From: Siphonodentalium dalli
Taxonomy: Eukaryota > Mollusca > Scaphopoda > Gadilida > Siphonodentaliidae
Assembly: GCA_032622095.1 (NCBI GenBank)
Contig: CP136063.1
Span: 213,177,982 to 213,241,981, forward strand
Length of the DNA: 64,000 nt
Reading direction: 5' to 3'
The notes under the pieces were generated by a model. The model saw only the letters and a list, made by a program, of their open reading frames with translations. It ran no database searches and was not told where the DNA came from. Within the stretch, counting starts at the first letter, position 1. Each line of letters starts with the position of its first letter. The position numbers were made by a program, and so were the translations under genes. Below, piece after piece: positions 21,691 to 35,517 of this stretch.

Positions 21691-23253
21691 CACGAAATCG
21701 GACGGACACTCGACCGGTCGCGCGAACTAACTGACCCCGCTTATTACAACAGTTCTCAGAAATTATCGGGGATTGTAAAATATTCGGCAATACATACACT
21801 TGAAGTTTTATCACAAATAAATATATTTTGTAATTTCACTTTCTCTCCTAATGCAGGCAATTTATAATTTTAAAATGAACATATGCTTGCTCTTTTTATC
21901 GAGTTCTATGTATACTGCAGATATATTTTATTTTATATCAATAAAACCATTGTTGGTGTGCAGTTACTAACCGGTGCTGATGTGAAGTCAAACTTGGTGT
22001 AAACTAAGATTGACTTCGAACATTAGTAAATGGGAGGTCTATAATCATTAATGCTCATTTTAATGTTTGGAGTTTCGGGGATTATATGTTGCATAGCCAT
22101 CTCCAAAATATGATAGTTTGTGTTATATGTCAAAGATGACCTTCAAATTTATAATGCCAACTAGAGTTTTGATAGATAGCCCCCTCTGATGTGATTTTAA
22201 AGCTAAAAATCGGTCACAATTTAATTGACATACACGTGGTGTTCCAATAAGCTGGAAAGCAACACAATGACGCAATCGTCAAAATAATGATGTGTAATTA
22301 TATGATTACCATTTTGACCCAATACTTTACCTACAATTGGTAGATATAGTTTTTGGACTTGCAATATGCCGTACAGTAACGAAACATGGGAATTGCAGTT
22401 TGCACGACAGTGCTCCTGCAATTCGCCGTACACCAAATAATTACGACGTTCGCCAACAATTTTAACAAATAGCCGAAAACTCATGTTTGGTGCTATGTAA
22501 GTCATTGTGAACCTTTCTTACGTCATGCGCATAGCAATAGCAATATGTAAACATATAGATGTTTTAGATATAAGAAAATTGGTGTTTATCACACCAATTT
22601 ACAGACGACCAGTATAATTTAACCTAATAGTCGTGATTTCTGAGGACGTACTTTATGTCCAGGATGTGTATATAGTATATTTTATAAGTACAGTATACTC
22701 TACTAATATTGAGAGGGATTTTATCTTCCTGGTGTGTCCTGGTTTTTTCCTGTATCATTTCCGGTGTCGGATATACACAGTGCAGATATATTGGCTCAAT
22801 CACACCATCGACAGTGTTTGTCGTTAACGCCATAGCGAAGATACCTTGTGCATCCAACCGCTACCAAATAAACTACCTTGTTTATAAAACAAACCCACTT
22901 GGTGAATACCGCCCCAGGTGTTTTAAAATGCCACTCGTAATTGATTTAACTAATTAATTTATTATATTCCCAAAATGGTTCGAATCTGGTTGTTGATCTT
23001 TTATTCACATGGGCAAATTAACCCGGTTCGCAAGTTTATCATGATTGTGCGAATTCAGCCTACGCTTACATGCAAACAGTTCGACATAACTCGTAGTCGG
23101 CAGTGTGTGTGTTAAGTTGATGGATGTTTGTTAGTAATGTACTATGGTCCCTCTCAGTTCCGTTTCAAAGTTTTGCCCAAGAGATGTTTTCGGCAAAATC
23201 CCTACTGCATAATTTGAAATGTACCATAAGGTAATGGGACAACCACAATAGAG
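21691..23253. other. No recognisable gene
   Basis: AT-rich DNA with short frames only; nothing with domain character or splice support. Confidence 0.35.
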
Positions 23254-25937
23254 CATTTCGTTGTCAGTTGATTAAGTGACATGTCTAATAACCAGATGAG
23301 ACACAGTTTGCTACGCCTTCGGAACATCAGATACTTGTGTTGGAGGTATATGTGAAAAATATGTTTTCACCAAATATGGTTGCCATTTTTCAAGCCACAT
23401 TGAGTAATATTGTCCAAAACACGTCAGAGTGATAAGACGGATCAAAACAATAAACACATTTGATACGAAAGATAGTTTTATTTGAAAAAAATAATGGTCA
23501 AAACAACAGTGATTTTTTGCGAATTTGCTGTCAATTTTGTGATAGAAAAAAAATCCAATATTTTCAATAGTTTCAATAGTAACAATTAACCAAAGTATAT
23601 CAGCAATGTTAGTATTAAATGTATAGAAGACAATTTTATTCAACAATGTTGTCAATTTTATTCAACAACCACAACTTGTAAACGAATGCAGGGTACACTG
23701 GGGCAATATCTACTATTTTCCATCATTTGGCGTCCATTTTTGGCGGCAATTTTGAGCTAATGTGGAAATTTTTGTTTTATTGAGTTGGAATATTCATAAG
23801 TAATGGTATGCCCTACTTAGAGTCCACAGTTCTTCGTGATGTTTGGTTATTTATACCGCGTTCTGTAAAACGGAATTGGGCCATTGTCGTTATTTACGTT
23901 TTCATTCAAGAGTTAACTTTCTTTTTCTCAAAATCAGTGGGGTTTTTTGTCCATGATTCATTGGATCTCAATGACATTTGGTATGGGTATTCACCATCAC
24001 AGGGTGTTTCAATGTGATGTTTGTTGATGCTTGAATTGTACATTTTATACTTTCCCTTTGTTCATTTAAAATTTGGGTTGTGAACTTCTGTCATGCCCAT
24101 GATTGCATTGGCACATGTGGGTTTGCCATCAGCATCATTGGATTACACGAATTTGAGCATATCTGGAACCTGGCCGAAAACTAGATATGTATTGGTACTA
24201 CGCACGGTGTAATGGGTTATGTATCGGATGGCGAAACAAACATTTCCCTTCGCTATAAATAGGACTGCCAACCAAAAACTGCCAAAAAGGACTGCCAACC
24301 AACATAATAGACATGTTACTACTATTACATAATATGTGAAGAGTTACTTTTCCTACACATACATGTATGCAAGCCACAGTTAACATTAACTCCTCAACGT
24401 GCACGAGCATGTAAACAGGTATGGATATCATGTAAACAGGTATGGATAACATGTAAACAGGTATGGATAACATGTAAACAGGTATGGATAACATGTAAAC
24501 AGGTATGGATAACATGTAAACAGGTATGGATAACATGTAAACAGGTATGGATATCGCATACGATTGGTGGCGAACATTTATCACTAATATATATGTGACA
24601 ATAGTAAATGATATAGTCGTGACATGAATAAAATAGAACATGTCTTTGCGAGATAATTTATTTAGCCCTCGTTTTACATTTAAAATTCCTTGTTTCAACA
24701 CACATACACTAACTGATACAGACTCTCTTCTTGAACCGTTATTCAGCGTCGAAGGGGCCAAGCGCACATTTTGATCTTGGACATATCCATCATTTAGCGG
24801 CGGCCACCTTGTGCGCCATTTTTATCGTTAAATAGTTGTTTATTTTAAAAAGTGTCGTAAAAGACAACACTTCTGGTTTTCTGATTTCGGTACAGAACAG
24901 CCAATTTGTGTGCAGATACTACTCTTGAGAGGCTGACATACCATACCCACACAAACACTCAACACTCAAATTTCAGTAAAGGTTGATAGAGGTAAGTACA
25001 TCTGAGGGCTGAACTGGACATGCATTATTAATTTCGGCATTCAATGAAGATAAACGTATAGCGGAAATGAGGCCCTAAATTGCATGATCGAATTCATTGT
25101 CATAAATATAGATATTTGTTGGCCAATGAATGGACCTGAATTCAAAAACTGAATATAATGCAGTTGCATATAAATTAAAAGTTGATAATGAATATAAAAG
25201 AATGCTAAATCTCAATGAAGATAAACTACGATTTTACAACAACAAGAGAAACGGAATCATAAACTCCAATACTACCTCATATATAACACACCAAAGGAAA
25301 ATCGAAAAAAAAACTTAACCAAATTGAGTATTAGTGTCCATGGCATACATATTGAAACTTGTAGATATACTTGATCAAAACAACGACGTTTCCGACAGAT
25401 TTTGAAACTTTTGTGCCAAACAGAATGTGGACGAAATTCATTCTTTATACCATCGCCCTATGTATACAATTTGAGATCAAAATATGATATAGCTCGAAAA
25501 GATTAAGAACCCAAGATTATACTGAACCCAAACTCCTTACCCGCAAAAGCAAATATGTAATTGATATCAAAGACGCCCAAGATATTTGCAACACAAATAT
25601 GCCATAGAATTTGTAAATATTAAATCAATGAATAACTGTACAGAGAAAATATGTAATTGATATCAAAGACGCCCTGGATAATCGCAACACAAACATGCCC
25701 TAGAATTTATAAATATTAAATCAATGAATAACTATACAATCATATAATACATCTGTAAAACATATCAATAAATATAAACATCATGGTGTTATAGGGTGAG
25801 TTAACCAAATAATGAAAGCTTATATACAGGCACCCTGTACTATATAGACCTATTTCAGTATATGAATCAATGTAATTAATTTATTAATTTACATTTACAT
25901 TGAGTTCATGTACTAGTATTTTGTAGTATTTTGGATT
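23254..25937 (+). repeat. 2.7 kb dispersed repeat, copy 1
   Basis: Aligns by eye with 32881-35189 in the same orientation from CATTTCGTTGTCAGTTGATT at the left to TAGTATTTTGGAT at the right. Shared landmarks are AAATATGGTTGCCATTTTTC, TTCAGCGTCG, ACACTTCTGGTTT, TGATATCAAAGACGCCC and GCTTATATACAGGCACCCTG. This copy is longer because of a 7-unit tandem array (24407-24553) and an internal duplication of about 100 bp (25555-25735). No protein is recognised. It may be a transposon family of unknown class or a segmental duplication. Confidence 0.75.
24407..24553. repeat. Seven tandem 21 bp units
   Basis: ATGTAAACAGGTATGGATAA plus C repeated seven times, nearly without variation; first and last units end in ATATC instead of ATAAC. 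Because 21 is a multiple of three, the - strand reads SIPVYML seven times, which makes a misleadingly long frame. The paralogous site at about 33863 has a single degenerate unit, so the expansion is specific to this copy. Confidence 0.9.
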
Positions 25938-25939
25938 TG

Positions 25940-26588
25940 GATTTGGATATATATATATTTCAAAAGTATATATGTATGTATATGTAGCTATATATATATA
26001 TGTATATATACTCGTCTCAAACTTCTTGTTTTGCGGTTTATTACTGCTACAATTTATGTATAGTGTTTCATGAACTATTCTTCGGTGTTCGGTATGAGTT
26101 GGTTATCACTTATGTAATTAGATTGGCATACTCACACTTTGATGGATGAGATTACTTCGGGTGAGCCTTCTCAAGTTAAATAGTATTGCTTGTGTATATA
26201 TGTCATTTAATTTTTGTGTTTGTGTGTATATATATATATATATATATATTGTACCATAATGGTCTCCATATTTGGATGAATAAAACATATCTCTCTCTCT
26301 CTCCCAAGCCAATAATTCGCTGAAATTAATACCCGGGACAGACAAAGAAAGTGGTGGGTAAGACTATATAACACTTTTCTAATTTGTGCAAATATAATGA
26401 CCTAACCAGAACATTCACAGTTTAATGCTCTCCAATGAGAGCATGACGCTCTAAGTATAGTTGAGAAGACTTTACTTTGAAAGCTGAAGACAATTTGATA
26501 CCCAGCTGCGCGTCTACCTTTTGTTACTGATAGATTCTTCTCCCGACGTATTCTCCCTCTCTCCGATGTGGTAATTATATTTCATTAA
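25940..26588. other. AT-rich spacer with TA microsatellites
   Basis: Short (TA)n and TATG runs at 25948-26010 and 26227-26249, and a CTCTCTCTCTCTC run at 26291-26303. No gene seen. Confidence 0.5.
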
Positions 26589-26991
26589 CCCTTTACCCAC
26601 CAGTCGGGATTTTTTTTACCCTGTGCCAATGCATTCTCTTATATATGCGAGTCGACCATAGGTCGCCTCGCATATATAAGAGAATGCATTGGCTTAACAC
26701 ATTAAAAATTATAAAATTGTTAAAGAATGTAAGAAAAAATGGTAAAAAGTGTTAAAAAAAGATTTTTTTTTAGGCCAATGCATTCTCTTATATATGCGAG
26801 GCGACCTATGGTCGACTCGCATATATAAGAGAATGCATTGGCACAGGGCATAACTGTAACTATCACAATGTGGTTAATGAGCCGGTTCCAATGATATCCA
26901 TATTTGTATGGTTCTATTTAGACAGACCGAAGATATTTTAGGCTGTTGAAGCTTTATTTGGCCGGTTTTGGCCGGTTTGTTGGGTAAAGGG
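26589..26991. mobile_element. piggyBac-like MITE carrying twin hairpins
   Basis: TTAA flanks both ends (26585-26588 and 26992-26995). Just inside are inverted CCCTTTACCCA and TGGGTAAAGGG. TTAA target sites with CCC...GGG ends are diagnostic of the piggyBac superfamily. Inside (about 26610-26850) lies the same twin hairpin as in copy A at 21.2 kb. Either the hairpin unit is a separate MITE nested in the piggyBac-like one, or copy A has lost its outer ends. No transposase. Confidence 0.75.
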
Positions 26992-26995
26992 TTAA

Positions 26996-29540
26996 GTAAA
27001 ATTGAAGTGTTATATTGTCTTCAATTTTCGTACGTCAATAAATTCAATTATCTCATTATTACGGTGTAGCGAAGCGGCTATTGTAATGTAAAGTTGACAA
27101 TGTTGAAAGAAATGTCATGATGGTTATCGACTAAGATATACGTCGTCAATGACTCGTCATCATGATACAGTTTGCAGGCAGTTCTTCAGAGAAAATCATG
27201 TGGTGCCAGAATTTGCATCCACAAACTTTTATAGGTTAACCAATACAGATAAATGTTGTCTGATGAATCGGATGACGTAGTTTAAACTACGGAATGTATA
27301 CGCCATTAGCATCAGGGTGTGACTGAAACAGATTAGGGTTTTTGTTCGGTCGACGATCTCCACCAAATATGTTGACTAATTTGATGACATGTGCGATAAT
27401 CCGACTTTCGACCTGTCTGTTGCATCTGTTGTTGCCTTCCATTTGTTTCCAGATGATTAGTATTTTTATTAATTAGTGTAGAGCGTCGATATTAGCGTCA
27501 ACGGAACAAATTGTTTTAGTTTTGTGTCGTTTTTTCAGCACCTCACTGGCTTCAGCGGTTAAAAATGTATCATCAGATTAATTGTAAAACATTACCACTT
27601 TTAAGGTACGTTAATGGAAAAAGAAACATATTCTATGTTAAATTCCGGATTAAATGGAATAACATACCCATTTATCTGTTATTTTACATGATTCTGCAAG
27701 TCATAACGTTTTTTATCTTGACAACCCTGTCCCTCATTTGGAGAATAAAAATACTGTATCAGCAAGTTATAGATATAGGGCAGTCTTCCTGCGATGCGAT
27801 ACATATACTTGTATCTTCTCTGGGCATACAAATATGACATATTATACTAGCTAGGTACGTGCGTTGTGGCATAAATTAAAGGTTCGCATTAACATTCGTC
27901 GGTTCGTTGTATACACGTGGTTATTGACCTGCGATAGGAAAATCCATATTTGTCAAGTACATCCTTTGTTTCTACCCCTTAGTTTTCGGTTCCTGATCAC
28001 GCGAGTACTATGAATATCGGACAAGATACATTGCGGACAATGACAAAGATGTCACGGTCAACTTACTCAAGAGAAAGAGTCCGATGATTGTATCGTGTTC
28101 AATCGAAACGATGTTTAGTAAAACGATCGACCATAATTAGACAGAACATTGCAGATATCGATGTATTGCCTTACATGTGCACTAAAATTTAGCAAATACT
28201 GATGTTCAACGTGCACTAAAATTGGTGCACCTAATGATGGTAAATGACACGCATGGGTAAAATATGAATATCACAAACGCCAAACTTCCCCATAATTCCT
28301 CCACTTTAAGATACGGGCGGCGTTGGCGGTGGGTATGCTGTTAAAATATTAGACAGCCAGAAAGAAGACATTACCAAAACTGTTAGAGACCAATTCACTC
28401 AGCAGTGGTGGTTATATATAGAATCGTCGCCACGGGGGATATTTGACAAAAAACTGAAATCAACCATACGCTTATAAAACTATATGATCGATTTCACCTC
28501 CAGTTTGAGAACATTTTTGATAACAATACGTACTCAATCACGTGTTTGCCTTCTCACACTACGTGCACTAGCTTCAGTGTACACCAATCTAACCTGTTTA
28601 GATTAACCCTGTAACTGCTCGCATGAATTCTTCATTGTATCTCAATAAATATATTTATTTTTAACTCGATTCACTCGAACAAACATAATTTATAGAATAA
28701 CTACTACGAATTAAAATGTATAACATTTGTTGTATATAATATGAATGTATATAGACAACTGGATATACATAACAGCTTCAGCATGACAGTAACATTACTA
28801 TAGAGATTATAAAGTTAGAGTTTGCCAATTTCTGATAATCAGCAGAAAATCTAATTACGAAGACTTTATTCAGTCTGATCGTGACGAGATACAGCTTTAA
28901 AGGTACGGTTGGCCTTGGCGGTGGGTATCCTGTGAAAATATTTACACCCGTCAACAAACGACACAAACAGAAAGAACAATAAAATGTAGACAGACTTTGT
29001 CCGTATACAAATAAGAAATATCGCATAAACAGTATGTTATTGTCATATATTTGACCATTGTTATGTAAACAAAAGCATACAAAGTTACTTTTCTGGTGCT
29101 GGTTTATATTATGATGGTAAACAAAAAGAGCGTTCTTTGTTGGTGAATTCCTTATATGGAACGAATAAAGAGCGTTTATGCCATTTGTGTGTGATTAGCC
29201 AGCAGCATTGTGCTGTCTTCTGTAACACAATCAGGCTCTTGCTTAGGTAAAATATAGTAAATATTTACGATAACATGCTGTTTACGCGATGGTCATGGTA
29301 TATATGAACGAAACTGTATGCGTTTTAATGTTTTTCTGTTTACGGTGATTGGAACAAATATGAATATTTTCGACAACTAAGGCCTCACGCGCCTTTAAAC
29401 GTCCAACACATGGGATGTGGATATGATATATTTAAAAAACAAAACAAAAGTATCCTATTTTAATTGCTTTTGTCTAGAATGGGTTTCATTCATTATAATT
29501 CCATGAACTTGAGCTTGTGACACTTTGCATCCTCTATTTT
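26996..29540. other. No recognisable gene
   Basis: Mostly AT-rich DNA. The words GTTGGCGGTGGGTATGCTGT (about 28327) and GCCTTGGCGGTGGGTATCCT (28912) recur at 51404 (GTTGGCAGTGGGTATTGCTG), so an old dispersed repeat runs through 28.3-29.1 kb. No exon is supported. Confidence 0.4.
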
Positions 29541-29543
29541 TAG

Positions 29544-29642
29544 ACACAGAAGAGTGTGTGTCCACTCCCTGTCAAAATGGCGGCACATACAATGACGCCA
29601 TTAGCGGATATACGTCTGTCAGATTTGCACTGCCCCATTTCA
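29544..29642 (+). pseudogene. Decayed EGF-like exon
   Basis: After a plausible acceptor (CTATTTTTAG|AC, phase 1, the standard EGF exon phase) the translation reads TEECVSTPCQNGGTYNDAIS then GYTS. This matches the EGF consensus C-x4-C-x-N-G-G-T-C up to the third Cys, which is Tyr (TAC; TGC expected). Beyond GYT, a 1-base shift would give C-Q-I-C, but as it stands the frame runs on to a TAA without Cys 4-6. EGF repeats occur in secreted and membrane proteins, often beside C-type lectin domains. No neighbouring EGF exon was found, so it is probably a relic. Confidence 0.5.
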
Positions 29643-29879
29643 AATAACAATAACAAGCTATAGTATTTCCATATTTAATTGGTACAGCAACTTACATTCC
29701 AAATAAAATAAATGATCGATCGAAATGTAACACAGAACATATTTTTTGATCGAAATCAAGGTTGTTGTCACTTCAAATTCAACCATGGCAATTGAATAAA
29801 TAAGGTATTGATTTGGATTTGATTGTTGCTAAATAAAGGGAGACATCTCCCAATATTGTTTTCACTGATCTCAGGTCTA

Positions 29880-30340
29880 ATTAAGTTGGAATGAACAACT
29901 TGAAATAATACTCAATCCGGTTCGATGGTCCCATATCAGCAGATTCCAATAGCAACAAAGATTTTTTTAATGCCCTTCAGTTATGAGAATCGATTAATTG
30001 CCCAAAAATAATGATAACCACAGTCAACTACTATAGTATACAAATGCTCAAAACCTGTTATTTATCAACATTTTGTTCAACGAAATTTTGCCTGTTTGTC
30101 AATATCTGACAAACAAAATACACTTGATTTTACAATTATCCATCTTCACCCGCCATTTGTTCAGAGACAGTCTTTTCGTCGACTTTTTACGAGACCACTA
30201 AAAAGTACACGTGGTGAAAAATAATGGATTTCAAAAATCGATATCTGATCACTCTGAGGTTTGATGGGTGCATTGGTTCCTCGACTCGAATCAAATATTT
30301 GTTTACCTCCGAAGCCAAAGAGATAGCAACTTGTGAGCGT
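29880..30340 (+). repeat. Dispersed repeat, copy matching 53560-54730
   Basis: Shared order: TTCGATGGTCCCATATCA, GATTAATTGCCCAAAAA, GTCAACTAC, TATCAACATTTTGTTCAACG, CTGATCACTCTGAGG-TTGATGGGTG and GGTTCCTCGACT. This copy lacks the 748 bp insertion found in the other one and serves as an approximate empty site. Confidence 0.65.
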
Positions 30341-32880
30341 TAATTCGGATTATGCATTTTTAACACATCTGTAGAACGGACAGATGTTCTGTTCAAATAA
30401 TTAGCATGCAGCTTTCTCTTGAGATTAATTGATATTTGTACACATTTTAGACAAATGTTGCTACAAATAAACAATCTGCAGGAAATGCTATTATGCTATT
30501 CTCATATGAACATATTATAGCTTCTATTTGTAAACAGTCAGGTGATGCTGAAAGCGATTTTACTATAATTATATAGGTGCTCATTCGGAAAATGGTTTTC
30601 TGGCTTCGAGTTCCGAACTGCATTACCTTTAACTTCGTGTGTTATAGGCCATATTTCCAAGTATGAAATATGTCAGGTTTTTTTTAGCGTCATTGCATCT
30701 GTCAGGTTTTGGCCATATTATTTAGACGTATATATGCCTTGCACTAAGTCCCTTAATTGCGATTGGAAGCTTCCAATTTAACTTCCAACTTAAAGATGGA
30801 CTCTCCGAATTAACGCTCAAAATTATTATTTCTCTGGCTTCGGGGGTAAAAAATGTTATGTTGCCCAGAAAATATTCGTCAAACCGACGGTCTCGGATAA
30901 AATTGCGGATGAAGATGTATAACTATAACATCAAGTGGTAATGCGGCCATATTCCATGATACTCAAGCCAAAATATGGCCATATTTCGTTGAATAAAATG
31001 TTGATAAATAACACGTTTTGGGAAATTTGATACCACAGTAGACAGTGGTTGGCATTATTTGGTTGCAATTATTTATTATCAATTATCTACGCCATTTTCA
31101 ATAAATTCCCGATAATAACAACAGTCTAATATCGATATTATATAGTCGAATATGTATTATGTAAACGATCAGGTTTATAGGTTATCTTAAATCAAAGTTA
31201 GTAATTTGATATAAATTTGATTTATGGCTGGAGCTACACAATAAATTACGAATTTCCGTGTACAAGCCGTAATCAAATTAATTCACGGATGGTGGATGAT
31301 TGGGCAAAGCGCCGCACACATTATCGTGTAAACAATTATCTTGATACGGGGTGTAAACTAAAGCCACTCGCTGACTGGTGACTGTACAATAACTTACATG
31401 AGTATATGGGACTAGTCTGCATATACCATAACATTAATAATGTGTATGGCTCAAAATGCACCGTCGAAGATAGGCACGATGCTTTGTGAGGGGCAACATA
31501 AATATACAGAGCACTCTATATATATGTAAATGGCACGTTCCCCCACCCCCACTTGTTCCTCAGTTATTGGTATATAATCTTCCAATTCTAAATATATACA
31601 TTGGAGATAATTATTGTTTGTAATCTAATCAGTTATGCCACTATATATCAATTGCTATCACCATGGTAAGTTATTATTGCTTGATCAATATTGACACTGT
31701 GCTCTCTGGGAATATTACTACAGACTTTGAGTTCTGTGTAGAGCCCATGCATGTCTTCGGAGGATACCATCAGGGCCATGTCTTGGACACAGCAGCCTGT
31801 CCAATTAAAATGACATTCATCATACCAATTAAAGGTTTAAATTTTCCTTTGAAAAGCTTCACACAAGATTCTTCAAATATATACTAGGTATACAGACAAA
31901 TTATAACAAATCATGGTGTAAATCTATTGTTGTGAAGAAATGTACTATATATTTAAAATACTTAAATCTGAATAAATTGAAAGTTTCAGTAAAATGGTAC
32001 GCCATTTTCAATAATTTCGCGGTGATAACAACGATCTAATATAGATAATATATAGAAAACTAAGTAATTTGATTTGAAGATGTATTCTGTAAATTGCAGG
32101 TTAATAGGTTATCTTGAAATCAAAGTTAATAATTTGATATAAAATTAAATTCCAGCCGGGCTGGAGTCATACATTAAATTACGAATTTCCATATACAAGA
32201 CGTTATCAAAATAATTCACGGATTAATGCAAATTTAATTCAAATTACGCATTCAAGCAACATGAACATCTTTCTAGATTATACATGTTATACACGTACAA
32301 AATACTCTCTTAAACAACTTATATGTATTTTTTGTGCATTGTGTACACCGAAAAGTATCAGATGACCAGACCAATGAGGTGTCTTGAAATAGTCCAGCAG
32401 ATATGGTTCCTATAAGTATTTTTGGCTACGGAAACGACAAGCAGTTAACATTGGCATCCATGATCTGTTATCCACTCTCCATAGTGCAACTCATTTCTGA
32501 TGTCGCAATTAATTAGAGCAAATTGTCAAACATTCACAGTGACTTGCGATCATATTATCCAATTCGGATATCGTGACCAAGTGCTCATTAACTGTTCGAT
32601 GGCTTTGGTGTGACATCACACACGAAATAAACACATGATCATTTCAAAATATTTACTACACTGCACATGCGATGCACATAACGTTTTTCCCCATACGTTA
32701 CGATGTTTTCTATGGAGTAGTATGGTCGATTTATTTGCTTTCGGCGATATCAGAAGAACGCTACGGTACATTCACCACGTTGGCATAGCGCCTGCGTACT
32801 AATTTATCAATTTCACGATATATCTTTCAGTGAAATTTATTTGTAAAGCACACCCATGTTCAAGAGTGTTCAATGTCATA
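30341..32880. other. No recognisable gene; internal duplication
   Basis: Sequence around 31080-31270 (GCCATTTTCAATAA, GATAATAACAACAGTCTAAT, TAGGTTATCTT) is repeated at about 32000-32200 (GCCATTTTCAATAA, GATAACAACGATCTAAT), about 900 bp downstream in the same orientation. The 74-codon frame at 31663 has no recognisable motif. Confidence 0.4.
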
Positions 32881-35189
32881 CATTTCGTTGTCAGTTGATT
32901 AAGTAATGTGTCTAATAACCAAGTGAGACACAATTTGCTACCCTTTCGGGTCAGCAGATAATTATGTTCGAGGCGAATGTAAAAATATTTTTTTCACCAA
33001 ATATGGTTGCCATTTTTCAAGCCATCTTGAGTAATATTGTCTACAACATGTCAGTGTGATAACACAGATCAAAACAACAACACCTTTGATACGAAAGATA
33101 GTTTTATTTGAAAAAATAGTCAAAACATTAACAGTGATTTTTTGCCATTTTGATGCCAAGAATGTGATAGAAAAATCCAATATTTTCAATAGTTTCAATA
33201 GTAACAATTAGCCAAAGTGTATCAGCAATGTTAGTATTAAATGTATAGAAGGCAATTTAATTAAACAATGTAGTCAGTTTTATTTAACAAACAACCACAA
33301 CCACAAACGATTGCAGGGTACACTGGGGCAATATCTACAATTTTCCATCATTTGGTCGCCATTTTTGGCAGCCATTTTGAACCAATGTTGTTTTTTGTTT
33401 GAATATAGATAAGTAATGGTATGCCCTACGCACAGTGCACCATATTTATACCGCGTTCTGTAAAATCAAATTGTGATGGATTGTGATTTATATATATTTT
33501 CCTTTGATCTTTTAAAATTGGGTTCTGATCTTCTGTCCTGCCCATAATGGAATTTGGCACATGTGGGTGTGCCACTAGCATTCAAAGTGCAAACTCGTGT
33601 CCATTGGATTACACGAATTTTAACATATCATCTGGATCTGGGCCCTAACTAGACACATTTTGGTACTACACAATAAGATGTAATCGGATATGTATCGGAT
33701 TGCGAAACAAACATATCCTTTCGCTATAAATAAAGGACTGCCAACCAACATAATAGACATGTTACTACTATTACATAACGTGTGACGAGTTACGTGTCCT
33801 ATACATATGCAAGCCACAGTTTAAACAATAACGTCTCAACTTGACCGAGTACCAAATTGATAACATGTAAACATGGATATGGATATCGCATGCGAGTGGT
33901 GGCCAACATTGATCACTAATATATAGGTGACAATAGTAAATGATAGTCGTGACATGAATATAATAAAACATGTCTTTGCGAGATAATTAATTTAGCCCTC
34001 GTGTTATATTTAAAATTCCTTGTTTCAACAGTCATTTTATTTCAGTATATACTAGCTGAAACAGGCTCTCTTTGGGAGCCTTTATTCAGCGTCGTGGGGG
34101 GGGGGGGACAAGCGCACATTTTGATCTTGGACAGATCCTTTATTTAGCGGCGGTCACTTTGTGCACTGGGCGCATATTTTGATCGCAAAACAGTTGTTTA
34201 TATAACAGAGCGTCGTGAACGATAACACTTCTGGTTTGATGATTTTGGCACATAACAACCAATTTGTGTGCAGATCCTGCTCTTGGAGAGGCCGACATAC
34301 CATATCCATACAAACACTCAACATTTAAATTCAGAGAAGGTTGATAGAGGTCAGTACATCTGAGGACTGAACTGGACATCCATTATTAATTTCGGCATTC
34401 AATGAAGATAAACTTATAACGGAAATGATGCCCTAAATTGCATGGGCTAATTCATTGTCAGAAATATATATATTTGTTGGCCAAAAAACCGATACCTATG
34501 AATACTCCTGAATTCAAAAACTGAATATAATGCAGTTGCATACAGATTAACAGTTGAGAATGAATATTTTACAACAAGAGAAACGGAATCACAAACGACA
34601 AGACTACCCCATATATAACACACAAAGGAAAATCGAAAAAAAAAAACATAACCAAATTGAGTTTTAGTGTCCTTGGCATACATATTGAAACATGTAGATA
34701 TACTTGACCAAAACAGCGACGTTTCCGACAGATGTTGAAACTGTTGTACCAAACAGACTGTGGTCGAAATCCATTCTTTATACTGTTGCCCTATGTATAC
34801 AATTTGAGATCAAAATGTGATATATCTCGACTGGGTGGAAACATTAAGAACCACAAGATGAAACTGAACCCAAACGCCTTATCTGCAACAAAGCAAATAT
34901 GTAATTGATATCAAAGACGCCCTAGATAATCGCAACACAAAAATGTCCTAGAATTTATTAAATATTAAATCAACACATTACTATATAATCATATAAAACA
35001 TCTGTAAAACATAACAATAAATATCAACATCATGGTGGTACAGGGTGAGTTAACCAATTAATGAAAGCTTATATACAGGCACCCTGTACTATATACACCT
35101 ATTTCAGCATATGAATCAATGTAATTAATATAGTAATTTACCTTGAGTTCATGTATGGTGTAATTTATTTCATATACTAGTATTTTGGA
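32881..35189 (+). repeat. 2.3 kb dispersed repeat, copy 2
   Basis: The second copy of the family at 23254-25937, with the same landmarks in the same order. It has one 21 bp unit instead of seven and lacks the extra 100 bp duplication. A G run of 12 (34096-34109) replaces a non-repetitive site in copy 1. No protein recognised. Confidence 0.75.
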
Positions 35190-35517
35190 TGTACTCTATA
35201 TATGATGGCTATAGCCAATAAATGAATACATAATATATAAATAATAAATCTTCCTAGTTAAGCATTCAATGTATTTAATGCCACTGGTTTGTATTAACAG
35301 TGAACTGGAATATTTTCTTAACTGTTTGTACTGTTGGATTTCAAAGTGAGATAATTCATAACTCAGAATTAGGTGACATATGTTTCTGAACATAAATAAA
35401 TATATTTCCAAAAACTTAGCAATCACCAACTGTTGACACAAAGTGCAGCGAATAGACTCATTTATACCACAATGCAAATCGGTTTACTTTTCTCCAAATC
35501 GACCAGGTCATCGACAG

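Noticed and set aside
24198-24767. 189-codon - strand frame
   Set aside because: Its length comes from seven 21 bp tandem units (SIPVYML repeats); the paralogous copy at 33.8 kb has no such frame.
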